NCBI RefSeq assembly: GCF_901933205.1
Contig: NC_044573.1
Span: 35,932,993 to 35,996,992, forward strand
Reading direction: 5' to 3'
Length of the DNA stretch: 64,000 nucleotides
DNA from: Camarhynchus parvulus
Lineage: Eukaryota; Chordata; Aves; Passeriformes; Thraupidae
Below the pieces are notes generated by a model, which did not search any database, was not told the DNA's origin, and saw nothing but the letters and a program-made list of their open reading frames with translations. Positions 51,901 through 64,000 of the stretch are shown here, piece after piece; within the stretch, counting starts at the first letter, position 1, and each line of letters opens with the position of its first letter. The translations under genes and the position numbers were made by a program.

Positions 51901-54900
51901 ATAGGTGCGCGATGATCCGAGCCTTCGTTTTGCTCAGGTTATGTGAAATAATACGAATAAGCAAAAACACCTTATGCAGCCCCTCCCTGATGTCCCCAGG
52001 GTCCACTAAAACACCTCCACTGGGAAACTGTAGGATTAAGAAGCCCCATCCTTAAAATAAAGGTTCAACTTGTAGTAGTCACCCCCAAAAAAGAAGCCAT
52101 CCAGAGAAGCTGTGGTCCCCAGCATTTTTCTCGCTACCACTCACGAGATGTGGACATCAGCACTTCAGTGGACAATAAGGAACAATAAGGCAACCGTAGG
52201 AGAGGGTCTGGGCTGTCATATCTTCAGATGAAACAGCTGCCTGCTCTCCTTCTCACCTTGCATGGCCTTTCTGCTGCTTGACAAGATCATAGCCGTCACC
52301 TTCAAAGGTCCTAGCAATCCTTAATTAGATTACAAGCTCACACCAGTCAGCTCTTTTCTACCCCTGTATCCCACAAGGTTTGCTCTTTTCCACCAGGAAG
52401 GAAGAAGAACCATGTCCTACAGGCACTTAATGGATGCTTTCACACTCCATCTCATCTCATTAGACAAAGCTCCACCTATCCCTGCTCTCACCTTCTCCAG
52501 TCCCCCCCCAGCCCTCTGCAGTTCCTGACAGCCCTGTCAGCACCCTGTGGCAGCCATGGGTAGCTCTGCAGGTCCCAGGACCCAGTAAGAGCCCAGGCAC
52601 AACCCCATCAAAGCCAAGGTCTCTGCCAGCTCTGAGCAGGGACCCCTCCTTGCTCATCCTTGGCATGCCTCGACAACACAGCCTGATTGAGCGATCAAAT
52701 GGGGGCCTATCCCTGCCCTACCTCTGCAGAAGCTGCCTCCTTCCTGCCCCCTTCCTGCTGTCCTGTCAGCCAGGAGCCCTGTTCCTTTCCTTGCCCTCTT
52801 CCTCCTCCTGTCTCTATCACCCCACAGACAGGGCAACAGAGAAGTCCAAACCTCCTGCTTAGGTTGCTCCATCAGCTCTTCAGAAATTTGCGAGACAGGT
52901 GTGCACCAGCTCTGTCCTGAAATGCTTCCTGTGATTCTACACCCATTTTCATCCCCTGATCCCTCACAGCCAGCTCAGCCTGCTTTTGAGCCCTGATTCC
53001 TACCATGTCTGGAGCTTACAGCAAAAAGGAAAGGGGAAGGCTGAGGGCAAAGCACAGCTTCTGGTACTTGGTTTAAAACCAGACAGCCTCTCCTTCCATC
53101 ACTGCAGCTCTAGGACCTGGAATGATCCACATTTCTGCTCTGACACCCACAACACCCTGCCTTGCACTCTTTGCCAGTCATGGTTGGAGGCTAAGTGTTT
53201 ACTGGTGACACCTCCAACACTGAGTGTAGGCTGCTCAGCCTCAGCCTCACCTCCTCTTTGACATCCTACCACCTTCACTAACTGTGTCAGATAGAGCACC
53301 ACCTCCTGCAACATCCTCATCTGCTCCTGCATTCCTCGCTGGGATCTGCCCTGGTCCTGGCTGCACTGCACTGCAACGTCATTGCACAGCCGTGCCCCGG
53401 TGCCCTTAAACCTCATTTGCTTAACCGTGCCTAAGGAAACCCTCTGGATGCTGTGTGAGCATTTGAATGGGCAGAGAGGAGGGGGCCTGCAGAGGGACCC
53501 TGGCACATGCTGATATCCATAAGCATCTGCGCCCACAGCACGAGTGCTGTGAGAGAGGGAGATGGGCTAGGGTGCAGCCAACAGAATGGGACACGTGGTT
53601 CTCCCTGTGCTGCCTCTCTTGGAGGTGAGAGCTGTACCAGCAAGTCAAGGGCTGTCCAGGCTGAGGAGATAAAGTTGGTTGCTGAAGATCTGAGCTCCAA
53701 GGAAGGGGAATGAACAACCAAATCTAGGGTGGGATTTCAGAAGGTGGGATATCTGAGGAAATGTGTTTTGTGGCTTGAGGTTTGGCTTTGAATGTGAGTA
53801 TCACAGAGAGAAGCAGGCAGGGATGGATGGGAGTAAAAGGGGAATACAGTGGAGGGAGAAGAGACTCATGCAATATGGACCTTGGATGCACTCCTTCCTC
53901 CACACTGAAGGGCTCCAGTCCCATCCCCAGGCACTATCCTGTGTCTCAGGTTCATTGTGTCAGTCTGTGGACTGCCCAGTACTATTTATTCAGAGTAGCT
54001 CTATTTGCAGACCCAAGAAATGGGCTTTGAGGGGATTCCTGTGCTTGGTTTAGACCCTGCTCTAGTAGGCTCTGATCCTGCCATGCCATCCCTAGAGGCG
54101 TCTCAGATGGAACAGCTGCTGGATCAGAATTAGGAAGGATTTTTTCCTAGCCGTAAGAGTCCCTCCATGGCTTTTCCCTCCAGTGAAGGAAAGCAGGGAC
54201 CTGAAGTGGGAACTGCAGCAACCTCTTGTCATGGTTTTCCCTCCAATGCATGCTAGATGAAGACTCCCTCCCCTGCCATCATCCCAACACACAGTCACCA
54301 CTCACAGACAGAGGGAGGAATTACCTGTCAAAACCAGCTGAAGCTGCTTCCCTTTCTTCCGGAGTCTGGAACTTGCACCTTGGAGGCAGCCAGACATCAG
54401 GGACAAAAAGCAGATGGTGGGCTGAGAAAACAGATAATGTTGCCTCTTCTCCTTCGCAAAGAAGCCTTCTCCAGAGCAGAAACTCTTCTCTGTGCAGAAG
54501 CCCAGAGAAATTCCCCCCTTCCTGCTCACTCTAATTCCTCAAGAAAGGCAGAAAAGCAGCACAAATAAGCTGGAGAAAGTCTGCAAACACCTCTGAGCTG
54601 CCAACTCAAATGATCATCCTCTTCAGCTCTTGCTCCTGGTCACCCTCTCCGCCTTACGCACAGTACCAGCCCGGGGTCTCTAGGTTAAAATAAATGTTCT
54701 CCCCCATCCCACCCCCCTTGCTTTTCCAATTCCACCCCAGCCCACAACAAACAGCAGCTCGCTGGCCCTACAGCCATGTAACCCAACCCCAGCCATTGTT
54801 TCCCTTCCACAAGGTCTATATTTGACTTTGCAGCAGCACTGTGGCTGTGCATGTGTGTGTGTGTGTGCATGTGTGTGCGCTCTGCACACACAGGCTCTGA

Positions 54901-57900
54901 TATTTGTTCAGAGCCTCATTCCCCAGATGGCTGGGATTGCTTAGGAATAGCTTCCATGGGCAGTAGGTGTTTGTTCCTTCAGCGGGGAAGTGGAGGGGGC
55001 AGGCAGAAGAGAAGCAGGGAGGGGGTGGGAGTTGAAGGTAGAAAACCTCCTGGCTCTTTTCTGGCTATTTGCACCATCTCGATGCTCTGCCACACTGTGG
55101 AGCATGGTCAGGCTGGCAGAGAGCAATGCATGCACTCAGCAGTGGAACTGATGGCATATCTGGGGAATGATGGAGAAAAAGAAAAGCTGTGATCTTAGTG
55201 GCTCTATCTGGTGTTACCCTGCCCCAAGTTTTGCTCTCTGGTGGCAAAAGTGCAGTTAAGCCTCCAAAAACTCTTCAAATCTTCCTAGGCTGAGACCACC
55301 AGAAATGCCACTTGGAAGTACCCAATTCCCCTGGCCTGGTGACTTTGCAAGGGATGCCTCGGGGAATGTGAGCTGCCCTTGGATTCACCTTCCTACATTC
55401 CAGTACTGCACTAAGAGTAGCCGTCCTGGGCTTCCCCAAGATGTATTTTGTATTTGCCCAAAGCCTCCAGGAATGCTGCCCAAGTCCAATATCACAGTCC
55501 CTGTGACCCCAGAGTATCTGGGAACACTGCCTAGACTTGGCATGAGCTTCTTTTATTTCCTCCTTTTGTGATCTGCCAGGATATAAGGCAAAAGGAGAAA
55601 AAATTGCAATCCAAATGAATGACAGGGAGAATTACTTTCATCCTAAACACTGATGATCCACTGAACTCATTGCCACTGGGTAACAAGAAAAGGCATTCAT
55701 TAAAAAAAACCTGACTAGACATTTATATAGACAATGAGAATAAATAGGAATGAACTCCAAAGAGCTTTAAACCCTCTTGCTCCAGGGCATTGAAGATGAG
55801 TTCTAGGTGATGGTATAAGAAGCCCTTTCCACAAGGGCAGATTCTGCAGTAATTTTGTGCAGGGAAATGTTTGTACCTTTCCCTGAGCCATGCAGGCCCA
55901 GCTCTGGGAGAAAAAGGATGCTGGGCATGGATAGGCACCATCCAGGCATACCCACTGCACACATTTACCATTAGCAAGGCTGAGGCAGGATGAACTCTGT
56001 GGATGCCCTGGTGGTGCCTGTGAGATGTCCTGGAGAGGTGATTCCCAGCTGCTCCAAGCTAAGTGTCTGCCTCCATCCAAGCTTCTGATCATCAGCTTGC
56101 TTCTCCTCCTCCCAGAGCCAGATGCAGGGAGTTCTCATCACCAGGGCTGCTGCTTCCCAAGGGGTGGTCTGCGCTCTCCACTGGCCTCCAGGCAGCTGCT
56201 CTGTTGGGACTCACTAAAATCTGACTGCCTGCTGGACTGCTCCACTGAAACAGATCCTCTGAGTGTGGGAGAATGCATTTCTCACAGTGATGGACCTGAG
56301 TTCAGTACCCGACAGCCTTCAAACCTGCTGTGAGGAGCAGCAAAAGTAAGCTTAAGTCACACGTTATTTTGAGACACAGATTCCTCAAATCCACCCTCAG
56401 TACTTCAATCCAAGACAAGACAAAGGTATCAGGGGAAAAAAATTAAAGAGAAAGATTAAATACTAGAGGAAAAATACCTAGACTTGAAGAGGGGGGAAAA
56501 GAGAGTGACTTATGTATGGAGGGCAGTTAGAGAAAAGAGGTTTTACCCGTGTCCCCACAGCTTAAAAGGCTGAGTAAACCCCCTTCAAAAAACCCTCAGG
56601 AGTTCATGAGAAGGTGTAGGATCTTGTTTTGCCCTGTGATTTCTGGCTTCCCTCTGGGTGCATGTACAACAGCTAATGTCAGGGCTCTCCCAAGGGCACT
56701 GATCAGGGGGTGTATCCGTTCATCCCACCTGCCTCCTGCTGCCAGGAGGAGGTCTGGAAGGGCTGGAGCGGGAAGGAGATGTCTGCCAGGCTTTCCCTTT
56801 GCTGGCACACACCCATGGGTGCCTCAAAGCCCATCTCCAGCTATGCAGTCTGCCTTTGCCTTTCCAGCTGGCAGCTCTAGCAATGAAACCTCTTAATCTC
56901 ACCAGGAGCACACAAGCATTTAAGGGGAGACTCTTGAAGCAAATCTTTAGCGCTTTCTCGGTGCTTGCCTCTGAGCTTGCCCCTGGGTGTTTACGGGGGA
57001 TGGCATATCGTGGTGTTTGCAGTGAAACCTGGCAGGAGAGCCTGTTGCAGAGAATGTCAAGGTCATTTCATGAAACTGTGGCCTGTGCTTAGAAAGACTT
57101 GAACCCTGGCTACAGAGGAGTCCATAATTAGCAGCCCCAGGGGATGTGGACGAGTGTTGGGAGGGAGGCTAATTGTAGACTGACTGTCTCCTTGGCCTTC
57201 AGCAGCTCCCGTGAAGCGAGAAGCGGTGTGCTCAGCCAAGCACCAAGCGTGTCCTAGGGAAAGGTAATTCCTCCCTGGCCTGCCTGGACCCGTCCCTATA
57301 AACAACAAGAGCTCCATGGGGAGAGCAGTGCTGCAGATTTCATGGAAAAAAAAAAAGGCTCTGTGAGTTGGAGGCGCATGCTAGCCACACAGAAGGGTTT
57401 TCTGAGAGGCAACACACAGCCATGTGCGTCTACATGATAGAGTTACAAGTCCCTGCTCTGCCTCAGAGAACTTGGAGGATCAAGCTCTCCTCATTTGTGA
57501 ACCATGGTGAAGTGCCAACCCCCTCATCCCAGTGTGGGGTGTCCTCTCCTTGCACATGGCAAGCACTGTGCCCAAACCTGGATGAAGCCCTCTCTGCCTG
57601 CACACACCAAGGAGAGCTGGTGTTACACCTAGCCCTCTGCCACCTCCCCACACGCTCCAGGAGACATCCTCCCCCTTCCTCTCCACATACTTTTAACTCA
57701 GTTCATTTCAAACACTTTATTAGCATGACAAGCTAAACAAGTTTTGACGAAGGGGAAGGGAGGCAGAGCCCCTTCAGTCTTGGTCTGAGGCTGACACAGT
57801 GACTCCAGCCTTTGCTTCCCATGGGGTTTTGCCTTGCATTGGAGCAGCCATCCTGCCTATCAGGCACATTCTCTCCGCTCCTTCACCAAGGTAAATCACC

Positions 57901-60900
57901 GATCCAGGAGGGCCCTTCAGTCTCTGCTGCACAGCAGCACTCATGCTGGATTTAGCACTCTGTGGGGTGAAGAATTTACAGAGAGCTTTGGTGGGGCTAA
58001 GGTGAGGCTGCCAGGAGGAGAAACTCTGCAGTGCTGGGGCAGCTTCTTCTGTAGGGAGCTGACCTCGAGGAGCTGTGGTGTGGATCCCAGCTGGGAACTG
58101 AATTTTTCTGGAAAAAATACCCTGAATAAGGTCACAGCCCAATACCTGGTCCCTTGCAGAGCCCAGCAACTGTGCAGACTAAGAATTGGAGGCACCTGTA
58201 CAGGGCTCAGTGCAAGAGCTGGGATCGTGGCATGGAGCTGGCGGTGAGCAGAGAAATGAGTGGGATGCCACAAACAAATACTTGAGGTCAGAAAATCCCA
58301 ATTTCAGCTGCCTGCCCCCAGGAGTGATGCAGCCAGCACAGAGTGAGTGCAAAGAGCACGAACACATCACTGCCAGGCTCTGCTCTCTGTGTCTCACATG
58401 GAAATACTGCACCTCAGCAAGAGCTCACTGCAGCTGCACAATTTTGTGGCTAGTTAGAAATGGCCAGTAGGGGTCACTGATATATATTTATTTAATTCTA
58501 TTTTTATACACACATATTTATAAATATATAGAAGACTTGCATAGGCAGCAATTGTAATGGACAAGCATTGATGTGCAGCGTATTCTTCAAGCACAGAGGT
58601 TGGGGGAAAGTGCCCCTGTGTATGTCTGAAATACCAGTGTGAGCTGTACATCATGCTCTGCTCTGACCTGTGATGGCATGAAACCACCGAGTTGTGCCAA
58701 GCACCGAGGGGTGCTGCAATGGTGGAGTTTTGTTATTGTTCCCCAGTTCTGCCTTCATCTTCCGTTTCATATTCACATAGGTGCTCTGAGAGAGATTCAA
58801 AAGATTCAGAGATTCAAGCCTTGAGGGCAGGATATTGTGTCTGCTTGTCTTTCTGTGCAGTGCCCAGCATAGCTACATCCCAGCCACAGTGGGTGCCTTT
58901 GGGCAGTCCCATAAGACAAACAGCATTTTGGGTGGGTTGGGTCAGCACTGTTTTGTCCTTCAGGCACTGATGCTGGGGAATGTGTTTGCTTGTGAAAAGA
59001 CTCCAGTGGTTTTTTGAGGGTTGAATCTCTATTAAACTCAAAATTGAGTCCCAGCCCTCACTCTTACGTGGTGGGATGGCCTGAACTACACACGTGGGTA
59101 TGTTTTCAGCAACTGTTTTATTGGCAGGTTGGCTGTATTTGTCTGGTAGGTGTATGCTCCAGGCATACTGGCAGAATGTGCTTGGCTGTCCAATTCGGCA
59201 TCCACAGACTTGTTTGACTGTCACAGGCTGGCAGTATTTCACTGATCTTATTGTTCCTGAAATGCTGTTAGTTTTGGGTGCTGAGCTCCTCTTGTATTGG
59301 CCTATCCCAGAGTGAAAACTTTGCTCAAACTAAGTCTCAGGTCTTTTGGTTTTGGTGGGCTCATCCATCCGAGAAGCATCTTTTGCCTATGAGGCTTTCC
59401 CAGCTGATGTCTACTGGGGAATCCTCTGTGCAACTGGAGTTACAGAAGTAGCTGAGGAAGCAAGTGTTTCATAGGGGTTCCTTCACCACTGTAGGTCTCA
59501 GGCAGGTGACAGCCTCCAAGTCAGCCTCCAAGGGGCTGTCCAGCACCCGCCATCATCCTCACTTGACCAGGTTTGATGGAAAACTTCAGAGGACCAAGCC
59601 TGCACTGCCTTCTTCTGGTGGGGAGACATTATTTCTGGCATCTCCTTTTTCACTAGCCAAGACCATAGGCACTTCAGAGGGATTTGTCCTTCCACAGGGT
59701 GGCACCTGCCCCTCCAGGGGTTCCTTTTATTCAGTTACAAGGGTCTATATAAAGTGCTGCCAGCTGGAAAGTATTTTGAAGAGATTCTTCCCTGCTCTTC
59801 ACTAAGGGTCATAAATTCAGCTGGTATTTGAGAGAATCTCAAATGTACTTCCAGGACTGTTTGCTGAGGGCTTTACATCCGCCAGAGGCCCCTTAAAATA
59901 AAAGGATTATTGGGAGTCAAGTGTTAGATTACCTGGTGCTTGTTAATTGAACTTCAGAGGCTTTAGCGAGCAACTGGCTCTAGCAGGGAGCTGCACTTTG
60001 GTATTAATGGTGTTGTATAAATGAATCTAATGTAACCCAGCGTCATGCTTCTGCATCATGTCACAGCTCTGGGCTCAGGGCAATGGTGAGTCCAGCTCAC
60101 AGGCATACCGGATACGGGGAAAGGCAGGGCAGATGTATGTGGAGAGGAAGCAGGATTGGGAATCAAGGCCTTTGGGATCTGAGGGAAGAGTGTTTTTTGG
60201 TGCTCGGAGCAGGTGATTGTTGCTCAGCCAGCCCAAGTCGAGTTCCTGTCTCCCCTTGGTGGTCTGACCTTGACATCTGATTTTGAGAAGAGTTGAGTTT
60301 AATGGAAGCAGTAAATGACAAGACCATCGGAAAATCAGCCTCTCTTCCTCATTTAGGGTTTATTTCACCTAGACTTGCCAAAAGTTTGAAGATCCTACTC
60401 TGACAAATCACTAAAAGAGAGCAAAGTACTCTAGTCATTGCTGCCATCAGTGCTCACCCACGGAAACCTGAACAGACCACAGCTGTGAAGGCTCCAGGGC
60501 AGCAAGGCCCGGTGGAAACGAGAAACCTCATCAGCTATGAAAATTTCATCAGCTGGCGCTGTGGAAGCAAGAATCTGGAAGTGCAGAGCAGATGGGCAGC
60601 CTGGATTCTTGGAGCCATTGTCCTTCTGCTTGTTATCTGACTCCAGCACAGGGAGGATTTGGAGAATTTATGGGGGCACAAGTACCGAAGGCTTTCTTGA
60701 AATATCCCTGGCTGACGCGCGGTGTGGTGCAGACGGCACTTGCTGGGCGCTTGGCAGACGTTTTTGCACAATATTCCCAAGGTCATGGAAGTGGGGTCCT
60801 GCTGAGGACCTGTCTTTTTATTGTGTAAGAGAGGGGACCATTTGGGCAGAGTGTGCAGTACTGTGAGCCTGGTACTACCTATCTGAAGGCTTTGTAAATG

Positions 60901-61300
60901 TAGTAGTACATTGAAGAACACCATGTAAGTTCTATCAGGAACCAGGCAAATTTCCTCAGAACTAGGCTCCATTGTTTACTGTGTGAATCATCAATTCAGG
61001 AGATGTTTGTGAAAGAAAGGATAACAGGAAATGGAAGCAGTGGGTGAGTAAGTCTACGCATTGGGCATGAAAAGCAATGGAAAAAGTACCTGTCTGCACT
61101 CAGAGTTGAATAAATGGGATTATTTGGTTAGAAATTAAAATGTACTGAGTTTTCAAAGACCCAAGACTAGAACAACACAGTGGAAGATTTTGCAAATGAA
61201 TACCAAAGCACATTCACAAATAGTGTCAGGGTTTGACTAGCTCTTGCCTGGCACACGCTGTCCTCGGCACCTCTCCTTTAAGAAGCAGACAGCTGTTCTT
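51901..61300. other. Intergenic DNA between DLK2 and TJAP1
   Basis: About 9.4 kb with no exon-like homology, LTR or CR1 recognised. It includes a TG-repeat (54849-54880) and TA-rich DNA near 58477-58531. The two genes diverge from here, so regulatory elements are plausible, but none is identifiable by eye. Confidence 0.65.
54849..54880. repeat. (TG)n microsatellite
   Basis: TGCATGTGTGTG runs, partly interrupted. Confidence 0.85.
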
Positions 61301-61359
61301 GGGGGGGTTCAGGTGCGTTTCTCCATTTACTACTCCACCTTTCTGCCTCCCTCTCCACC

Positions 61360-62260
61360 TGCTCCCACGGCTGGGTTTCTATTTCCCTAGCGACAGGCTG
61401 GGACACGCCCCAGGCTGTCGGGTCGTTTCTCGGGACACGTAGGAAGGGGCAGGGGGGGTCTCGACCGTCCCTCAGGGTGTTCCCAGGTCCCGGGGCAGGC
61501 GGAAGGGGCAGGAGCGGTTCCCAGCTCCCGTCCCGCCGCCCCTCAGGGTGTTCCCAGGTCCCGGGGCAGGCGGCAAGGGGCAGGAGCGGGTCCCGGTTCC
61601 CGGCCCCCGGCAATGAAGGCGGCAGCTCCCGCCCCGCCCCGCCCCCCGCGCGTGCCGTCCGATGACGCAGGCGCGCCGCGACGTGGGGATTCCGCCGGAT
61701 TACCCGGCGTGCCCCGCGGCAAAATGGCGGCCTGAGGCGAGAGAGCGGGGCCGGGGCCGGGCGGGGGCAAAGTTTGGGGCGGGCCCGAGGCGGGGCCGAA
61801 CCGGGGCCGAACCGGCCGCAAAGTCACTGGGACCCCTGGTGGAGCCGAGCCCGACCGGGTCAGAGCCGGGCTGGGGCTCCGGGGGCGGGGAGCGGGGAGC
61901 GCGACCGGCTGGGGACGAAGCCCCGGGCGGGGCCCCCTGCGCTCCTGGGCCTTTGGGGGCTCCGGACGGCGCCCAGCGAGCGGGGTGGGCCTTTCTGTCC
62001 ACGTGTGTGGCGAGGAATTGTAGAGTTCCTCGAGGACAGCGGGTTCGGGCGGGTCGTACCGCGGCCGGGGGGGCTCAGCCAGGCCGGGCGGGGGCCGGGT
62101 GCGGGGGGACGGCGAGGCCCCAGGGAAGGGACGGGCTCCGTGGGGAAGGGTGGTGATGCCCCTGCCTCAGCCAGCAGGGCGTTACGGAGCTCTTCCTCCC
62201 GGGGAGAGACCCGTGTCAGGGAGCAACGCAGGCACGGGATCGGCAGGCAGAACCTGGTGC
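61360..62260 (+). promoter_or_regulatory. TJAP1: CpG-island promoter, probably of TJAP1
   Basis: CpG-dense block with GCAAAATGGCGGCCTGAGG at about 61719-61737, a YY1-type element in sense orientation, and a CRE-like ATGACGCA at about 61662. In mammals TJAP1 follows DLK2 on the opposite strand, so assignment is by gene order only; no TJAP1 coding sequence is in the window. Confidence 0.55.
61470..61605. repeat. 71-bp GC-rich tandem repeat (two copies)
   Basis: CTCAGGGTGTTCCCAGGTCC starts at 61471 and again at 61542, with CGGGGCAGGCGG and AAGGGGCAGGAGCGG following in each. A weaker third copy may lie at about 61395-61465 (GGAAGGGGCAGGGGG). Confidence 0.85.
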
Positions 62261-62284
62261 ACGCAGGGTGTAGCTGTTTCTGAG

Positions 62285-62324
62285 CGATGGAGAGTTAGGT
62301 GCTGTGATGGAGAGTTAGGTGCTG
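62285..62324. repeat. 20-bp tandem duplication
   Basis: GATGGAGAGTTAGGTGCTGT occurs twice in direct succession just after the CpG island. Confidence 0.9.
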
Positions 62325-62883
62325 TGGGGGATGAGAAAGCAGCATCTCTGCAGGGAGCGTTGCTGGAGTAGGAGCTGCAAAGCGGAACAAGTCTGGGCCA
62401 GCAGGTGTGTTAAAGAGCCGGAGTGTAACTGGCCGAGGCAGGGTTGGAAGGGAAGAATCAGCATTCCTCTGGTGTCAGACTCGGCAGAGGTTAATGGGAA
62501 ATTCTCTGCCAGCCTGGGCATCCTCTCTAGTGCAAGGAGTGCTTCCCCCTGTAGAACCAGTGTGCAGCTTCTGGGAACATGGGCAGACTTTAAAGGAAAA
62601 CAGATGAACAGTAAATACTGTACTGCTTCTGGCTCTGAGCTTGAGCACTCTGCCTAGAGCAGAGTAAAGGGCTGAGTGCTAATACACAGATTTTTGGGTG
62701 TGCATGAGGTTGCATTGGTAGGCATTGGGGTGTGCAAATGATACACAAATCTGCCAAGGCTGAGAATGACCTAGATCTGAGAGATGCCAGGTGGATCTTG
62801 TCCACTGAAAAGAATCATCCATCACAGGAAGATAGTTCTGTGCCAGTGACAGCTTTTCAGAGCTATGCATTTTTGTTTTACAG

Positions 62884-62958
62884 ATTCAGAGAAGGAACTG
62901 GGGTAAAGGGCCTATATGAAATGAAGCCATGAATCCTCACTAAATCTTCAGAGAGCAG
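62884..62958 (+). other. TJAP1: Probable non-coding exon 2 of TJAP1
   Basis: A 75-base segment has a strong acceptor (TTTTTGTTTTACAG|ATTC) and strong donor (AGCAG|GTAAGA). All three frames hold a short ATG-to-stop unit (62916-62924, 62921-62932, 62929-62943), so it cannot be coding and fits a leader exon. Gene identity is inferred from order. Confidence 0.5.
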
Positions 62959-64000
62959 GTAAGAAAGCCAGGAATGAGCTGATGCTGAGTCATACTGTGC
63001 TCTTTTTGTAGTACTACCTGAATTTTTTGGGAACATGTGAACCACATACCTGAAACAGTGGCCTTCTTTGTGGTGTTCTATGCATCATAGTAGGCCTGTG
63101 TTGCCAGAATTGAGAGGCCAGGGGTGTCAGTAAAATGGTAGTGACCCTGAGAAATTCACCAAGAGCTTCTGGAAAGAAAAGTTCAATTGAAGATGTAAGC
63201 CAGTGCTCTTGACGTGCCATCTGGGAAAGCAATTTTAAATGTGCTCTATCAGTGCCAAAGTAGCCATGCTGTCTGTATCATTCACAAGGGATCTGCCCAG
63301 CCCTAATCCAGATGAAATCCTTTCTGGTGATCCCACTCTTGCAATAATGGCAGTGTCAAAGTTAGGGGGTTCTGGTGGCCCTCTGTTCTGTCAGGTTATT
63401 TGTTGCACCACATTATTTTTCCACACTGTGGAAATTTGAACTGTTCCTGTGATGGGTGGTGCAGGTGTACCTGAGCTCACTGTTGAGATCCAGTTTACAG
63501 GAGCAGCTGTTTGGTACCCAGCAGCTGGTTTTTGATTGTACACTGTCAGATCACCTTTATAACAACTCCTTGCTGTCTTCTTCACTTCCTAGTGGATCAC
63601 TGCAGAAAGCACCTGTCTCCCAGCAGTGCTTTGCATACAGTGTGGTTTAGCTTCTGGGTGTTAAGTCAGCACTTCAGCTACTGGGTCTTAGCTGTGGTAT
63701 CAAGAGGAGTTTTTCATTCCTTCCCAGGCACCCAGTGCTCTTGGAATCCTGTGAATGCATTTCAGCAGGGCCAGTGGAGTTCCAAAGGGCAGCCCATGGT
63801 TATCTTCATCTTTAATATTAACAAGGCACTGGGTCAGGAGGGGATGAGTTACTTGCCAAGACCTGTTGCCTCTTCACTCTCCAAACCAGCTTTCTGAACT
63901 AAAGATGACCTTGCGTGCTTTTCCACTGTTTCAAGTTGTTTGTTGGCTGCTGCTAAGTCGCTTGCTTTGCAGCCAACAAACCCTCAGTTCTTATCTCTGC
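62959..64000 (+). other. TJAP1: Probable TJAP1 intron, to window end
   Basis: No coding exon, repeat or RNA gene recognised. The TJAP1 start codon must lie beyond the window if the assignment is right. Confidence 0.45.

Noticed and set aside
50556..52055. 499-codon plus-strand open frame
   Set aside because: It lies over the DLK2 CpG island; Pro/Gly/Arg/Ala-rich composition and several overlapping long frames on both strands show it is open only because GC-rich DNA lacks stops. No homology.

Overview
This is vertebrate nuclear DNA, most likely from a bird. Genes have many short exons with GT-AG introns and CpG-island promoters. The repeats are CR1 LINE tails and avian-looking endogenous retroviral LTRs, and repeat density is low. 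Gene order ZNF318 - ABCC10 - DLK2 - (TJAP1) matches human 6p21.1. Proteins were recognised by reading the translations against remembered family sequences; no search was run.

Layout. (1) 1-17.3 kb, minus strand: the 5' part of ZNF318, six coding exons (988 codons). The zinc-finger exons lie beyond position 1. Its CpG island is at about 16.8-17.5 kb. (2) 17.5-23.5 kb: intergenic, with a 632-bp solo LTR (22709-23340, 5-bp target duplication) just upstream of the next promoter. (3) 23.5-40.7 kb, plus strand: the whole of ABCC10 (MRP7), one leader exon and 21 coding exons, about 1539 codons. All splice sites and all ATPase motifs are intact, but three single-base frame lesions are present: +1 at 25853, -1 at 26237 and -1 near 33981. 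Intron 18 carries a second, older solo LTR. (4) 41.4-51.5 kb, minus strand: the whole of DLK2, five coding exons (396 aa) plus a leader exon in a CpG island. It is convergent with ABCC10. (5) 51.9-61.3 kb: intergenic, with no recognisable gene. (6) 61.4-64 kb, plus strand: a CpG-island promoter and a 75-bp non-coding exon. From gene order this is the 5' end of TJAP1, whose coding exons would lie past the window end.

The genes are not a pathway. ZNF318 is a nuclear regulator of transcription and RNA processing, ABCC10 an ATP-driven exporter, DLK2 an EGF-repeat membrane protein that modulates Notch signalling, and TJAP1 a tight-junction/Golgi protein. The most notable observation is the cluster of frame lesions confined to ABCC10 while both neighbours read cleanly: either assembly indels or very recent loss of the gene. 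I found no prokaryotic-style system, CRISPR array, tRNA or rRNA. Secondary points are a predicted DLK2 upstream ORF ending two bases before the start codon, an exactly self-complementary hairpin in a DLK2 intron, and three stop-terminated mini-uORFs (one per frame) in the putative TJAP1 leader exon.
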